Origin: an uncultured Actinomycetes bacterium
GTDB taxonomy: Bacteria; Actinomycetota; Acidimicrobiia; Acidimicrobiales; RAAP-2
Length of the DNA: 5,743 nucleotides
NCBI GenBank assembly: GCA_903830745.1
Contig: CAIKVF010000222.1
Location: forward strand, 1 to 5,743
Direction of reading: 5' to 3'
In this document: one piece after another, positions 4,265 to 5,743 of the stretch
Layout of the letters: each line of letters opens with the position of its first letter
Position numbering within the stretch: position 1 is the stretch's first letter
The notes under the pieces: generated by a model
The model's input: the letters and a program-made list of their open reading frames with translations, nothing else
Databases searched by the model: none
Told to the model about the DNA's origin: nothing
Made by a program: the position numbers and the translations under genes

Positions 4265-5743
4265 GTGCCCGTCATTCGACTAGCTCTGGCCCAAATGAAC
4301 GCTGTAGTGGGCGGTTTCACGCAAAACGTGGAAACAATCAGTCGATTCAGGACCCAAGCCGCCGGTGTGCAGGCTGACCTTGTACTTACCCCGGAACTCT
4401 CACTAACCGGGTACCCACCCGAAGACCTTCTTCTAAAAGAGGGATTCAATGATGCAACGAAACAGTCGCTCATTGAAATCGCAAACCAAAAGAACATGCC
4501 GCCGGTTCTTGTGGGCACTGTTGTTGGACAAGATGACCCGGGTGTTGCACTCGCTCCTTCTACTGACGGTCGCGACGTTGCACGACCTGGCTTCCAAGAG
4601 ACCTCGCGCAAACATATTGGTAACGGCCTGGTTTGTGTGACAGAGAACGGTGTTGTTGCAACTGCAACGAAACGGCTACTCCCTAACTACGACGTCTTTG
4701 ACGAACTTCGTTACTTCCACCCTGGTGTTGGTGAACACACAATTATTAACGTCAACGGAATTGCAGTTGGTCTGCTGATTTGTGAAGACATCTGGACTGA
4801 CAATGGTCCAGCCTTAGAGCTCGCTAAACAGGGAGCAACGTTGCTACTTGTATCGAATGCTTCGCCGTATGCGAGAGGTCGCCGTGAAGAACGTGAAGCA
4901 ATGTTGCGCGAACGAGCACTTGAAACAAAGTGTCCGATTGCGTTCGTCAATCTCGTAGGCGGACAAGACGAACTGGTCTTTGACGGGCAAAGTGTTGTTG
5001 TTAATGCGAGCGGTGAAGTTATTGCCCGAGCCTGCGCATTTAGCGAAGAGCTTCTTGTGGTTGACGTGGAAGCAGCTGAGAGCACTGTTGGTACAAAGTT
5101 CGAAACGAGTTACGACAGCTCAAAGAAATCAATGAACGTGAACTACACCATTGAACCGCTTGCTGAAATTGAAGAAATCTACGACGCACTCGTCATGGGA
5201 ACTCGCGACTACCTTCGAAAGAACGGATTCAAAACTGCAATTCTCGGTCTCTCTGGTGGCGTTGACTCATCACTCGTTGCAACAATCGCCGTAGACGCAG
5301 TTGGCTCGTCGTCGGTTCGCGGTTTCACAATGCCGAGTCGCTATTCATCAGATCACTCCATTGGTGACGCTGAGGAGCTCGCGCGCAGACTTGACATTGA
5401 CATCACAACACTTCCAATTGAATCAGCGCACCAAGCATTTTCTGGAACGCTCTTTGATGTGTTGCTCGGTGACCCTGTTGGCCTCACTGATGAAAACTTA
5501 CAATCACGAATTCGTGGAGTGCTGCTGATGGCGATTTCAAATGCCACGGGAGCAATTGTTCTAACTACTGGTAACAAGTCAGAAATGGCGACGGGCTACT
5601 CAACGCTCTACGGCGACTCGGCTGGTGGGTTTGCAGTAATTAAGGACGTCCCAAAAACGCTCGTCTACGAACTGTGTCGTTACCGAAATGAAAAAGCGGT
5701 ACAAGACGGCGACCCTGAGCCAATCCCAGTAACGGTGCAGATC
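4265..5743 (+). CDS. nadE: Glutamine-dependent NAD(+) synthetase (3' end outside window)
   Basis: The 493 codons visible run off the right edge. The enzyme makes NAD from deamido-NAD and ATP, taking ammonia from glutamine. The N-terminal nitrilase-type glutaminase domain (about 1-270) has the full triad: E44 in TPELSLTGYPPEDLL, K136 in TKRLLPNYDVFDE and C173 in LICEDIW. The C-terminal synthetase domain has the ATP-binding P-loop SGGVDSS (330-336) and the signature TTGNKSEMATGYSTLYGD. Probably some 60-90 residues are missing. Residues from about 89 to 119 form a longer segment than I expect before the glutaminase core resumes at NGLVCV. The GTG at 4265 is the only start between an in-frame TAG at 4253 and the essential first strand (IRLALAQMN). 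No good Shine-Dalgarno precedes it. TAGGCT at 4253-4258 lies 6 nt upstream, so a leaderless transcript is possible but weakly supported. Confidence 0.95.
   Translation, partial: MPVIRLALAQMNAVVGGFTQNVETISRFRTQAAGVQADLVLTPELSLTGYPPEDLLLKEGFNDATKQSLIEIANQKNMPPVLVGTVVGQDDPGVALAPSTDGRDVARPGFQETSRKHIGNGLVCVTENGVVATATKRLLPNYDVFDELRYFHPGVGEHTIINVNGIAVGLLICEDIWTDNGPALELAKQGATLLLVSNASPYARGRREEREAMLRERALETKCPIAFVNLVGGQDELVFDGQSVVVNASGEVIARACAFSEELLVVDVEAAESTVGTKFETSYDSSKKSMNVNYTIEPLAEIEEIYDALVMGTRDYLRKNGFKTAILGLSGGVDSSLVATIAVDAVGSSSVRGFTMPSRYSSDHSIGDAEELARRLDIDITTLPIESAHQAFSGTLFDVLLGDPVGLTDENLQSRIRGVLLMAISNATGAIVLTTGNKSEMATGYSTLYGDSAGGFAVIKDVPKTLVYELCRYRNEKAVQDGDPEPIPVTVQI

Noticed and set aside
4258..5085. 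Minus-strand open frames at 4258-4611 and 4711-5085 opposite nadE
   Set aside because: They lie antisense to a clearly conserved coding region, are Ser/Thr/Arg-rich as expected of shadow frames, and show no family motif.

Overview
The window looks like chromosomal DNA from an actinobacterium of moderate G+C (about half by eye) with very tight gene packing. The evidence is a GlnR-type OmpR-family regulator, a short GlnA2-like glutamine synthetase I homologue, a eukaryote-type glutamine synthetase II, and a Lys/Ala/Pro-rich tail of the kind actinobacteria put on HU-type proteins. A streamlined aquatic lineage such as Acidimicrobiia is plausible, but that is inference.

Layout. Positions 1-60 hold the last 19 codons of an unidentified plus-strand gene. 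After an 83-bp gap with a long imperfect inverted repeat comes a plus-strand pair: an A-type iron-sulfur carrier (erpA-like, 144-518) and a RidA-family enamine/imine deaminase (527-895). ridA meets the next gene tail to tail, and both stop codons lie inside one ACTAGT palindrome. On the minus strand, in transcription order, are glnII (4118-2970), a strong intrinsic terminator, a GSI-alpha homologue (2885-1587) and a GlnR-like regulator (1590-892). The last two are joined by a GTGA start/stop overlap. Glutamine-dependent NAD synthetase (nadE) diverges from glnII on the plus strand from 4265 and runs off the right edge after 493 codons.

Function. The minus strand is a compact glutamine-metabolism block: a synthetase with an intact active site (GlnII), a second GS-fold enzyme with changed active-site residues, and an orphan regulator of the family that controls nitrogen genes in actinobacteria. 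NadE uses glutamine as nitrogen donor, so it draws on the same pool. RidA and the Fe-S carrier are general housekeeping functions with no firm link to this block.

The two most unusual points are a 51-residue polycationic, histone-H1-like tail fused in frame to GlnII, and the loss in the GSI homologue of residues normally conserved in the phosphate and ammonium sites, notably the Arg equivalent to R339. Together they suggest that GlnII makes the glutamine and may bind DNA or another polyanion, while the GSI homologue may have another acceptor. No CRISPR array, tRNA, rRNA, insertion sequence or integrase was seen.
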